The position numbers and the translations under genes were made by a program. Positions 63,966 to 64,000 of a DNA stretch of 64,000 nucleotides are shown one piece after another. Below the pieces are notes generated by a model that was given only the letters and a program-made list of their open reading frames with translations, had not been told where the DNA came from and did no database searches. This DNA comes from VAZQ01 sp963739385. Lineage in GTDB: Bacteria > Pseudomonadota > Alphaproteobacteria > Rhizobiales > Xanthobacteraceae. The stretch spans positions 107,638 through 171,637 of the forward strand of contig CAVUAI010000047.1 in NCBI GenBank assembly GCA_963739385.1, read 5' to 3'. Every line of letters starts with the position of its first letter. Within the stretch, counting starts at the first letter, position 1.

Positions 63966-64000
63966 ACTAGACATCTCGTCGCGGATTCTCAATCCGGACC

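Overview
The window reads as chromosomal DNA of a GC-rich alphaproteobacterium of the Hyphomicrobiales (Rhizobiales), probably close to the Bradyrhizobium / Rhodopseudomonas / Xanthobacteraceae group. The basis is the 4.5S RNA-dnaX-ybaB-recR block, the DapD/DapE succinylase genes, orphan Bug-type tripartite-tricarboxylate binding proteins, several Tat-like leaders, and the short palindromic intergenic repeats typical of this order. No rRNA, tRNA, CRISPR array, prophage or complete insertion sequence was seen. This placement is inferred from gene content, not from a database search.

Layout. 0-3.6 kb: tail of an alpha/beta hydrolase, SRP RNA, dnaX, ybaB/ebfC, a small unknown gene, recR. 3.7-11 kb: AmpG-like permease (minus), a Bug binding protein, rmuC (minus), def-fmt-truA, and a second Bug protein. 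11.0-13.1 kb: an arsenic operon arsR-arsI-arsC-aqpS behind a clear double dyad operator. 13.2-19.1 kb: dapE, a SET-domain gene, DUF805 and TM2 membrane proteins, dapD, a HAD phosphatase and a POT peptide transporter, nearly all on the minus strand. 19.3-29 kb: a third Bug gene whose signal peptide is interrupted in frame by two CTAG-bounded palindromes, a small membrane protein, a heme-motif beta-propeller, parE, an unknown protein, DedA, and a membrane-fused spermidine-synthase-like protein. 29.4-37.2 kb: three metallo-beta-lactamase-fold genes, a cytochrome P460, a serine hydrolase, and a divergent SDR/LysR pair placed between two close MBL paralogs. 37.3-42 kb: argC, then a KaiC-like double ATPase overlapping a hybrid histidine kinase. 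42.4-48.6 kb: an Ala/Pro-rich protein, then a minus-strand locus of Tat-type binding protein, ABC ATPase (probable CTG start), permease, methyltransferase and DUF169 protein, divergent from a LysR gene. 48.8-54.6 kb: an apparently frameshifted binding protein divergent from an HpaB-family hydroxylase across tandem operators, a DUF4062 gene stump, an exported RidA protein, a group II intron domain V remnant, a cupin and an amidohydrolase. 54.8-64 kb: a second exported amidohydrolase, a TPR/retropepsin-like protein, a triple-PAS nucleotide cyclase, an FMN-dependent 2-hydroxyacid dehydrogenase, an M15-like peptidase and a NUDIX hydrolase.

How the genes fit together. The housekeeping blocks (replication and recombination, translation initiation and tRNA modification, lysine/peptidoglycan and arginine biosynthesis) are conserved anchors. 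Between them sit accessory modules: arsenic and organoarsenical resistance without an efflux pump in view, a possible aromatic catabolism cluster, KaiC/kinase signalling, and an uncharacterised uptake-plus-methyltransferase locus. The strongest unusual signal is the palindromic repeat pair that became protein-coding inside a signal peptide. Relics around 52 kb (DUF4062 stump, intron domain V) mark a decayed mobile or defence region.
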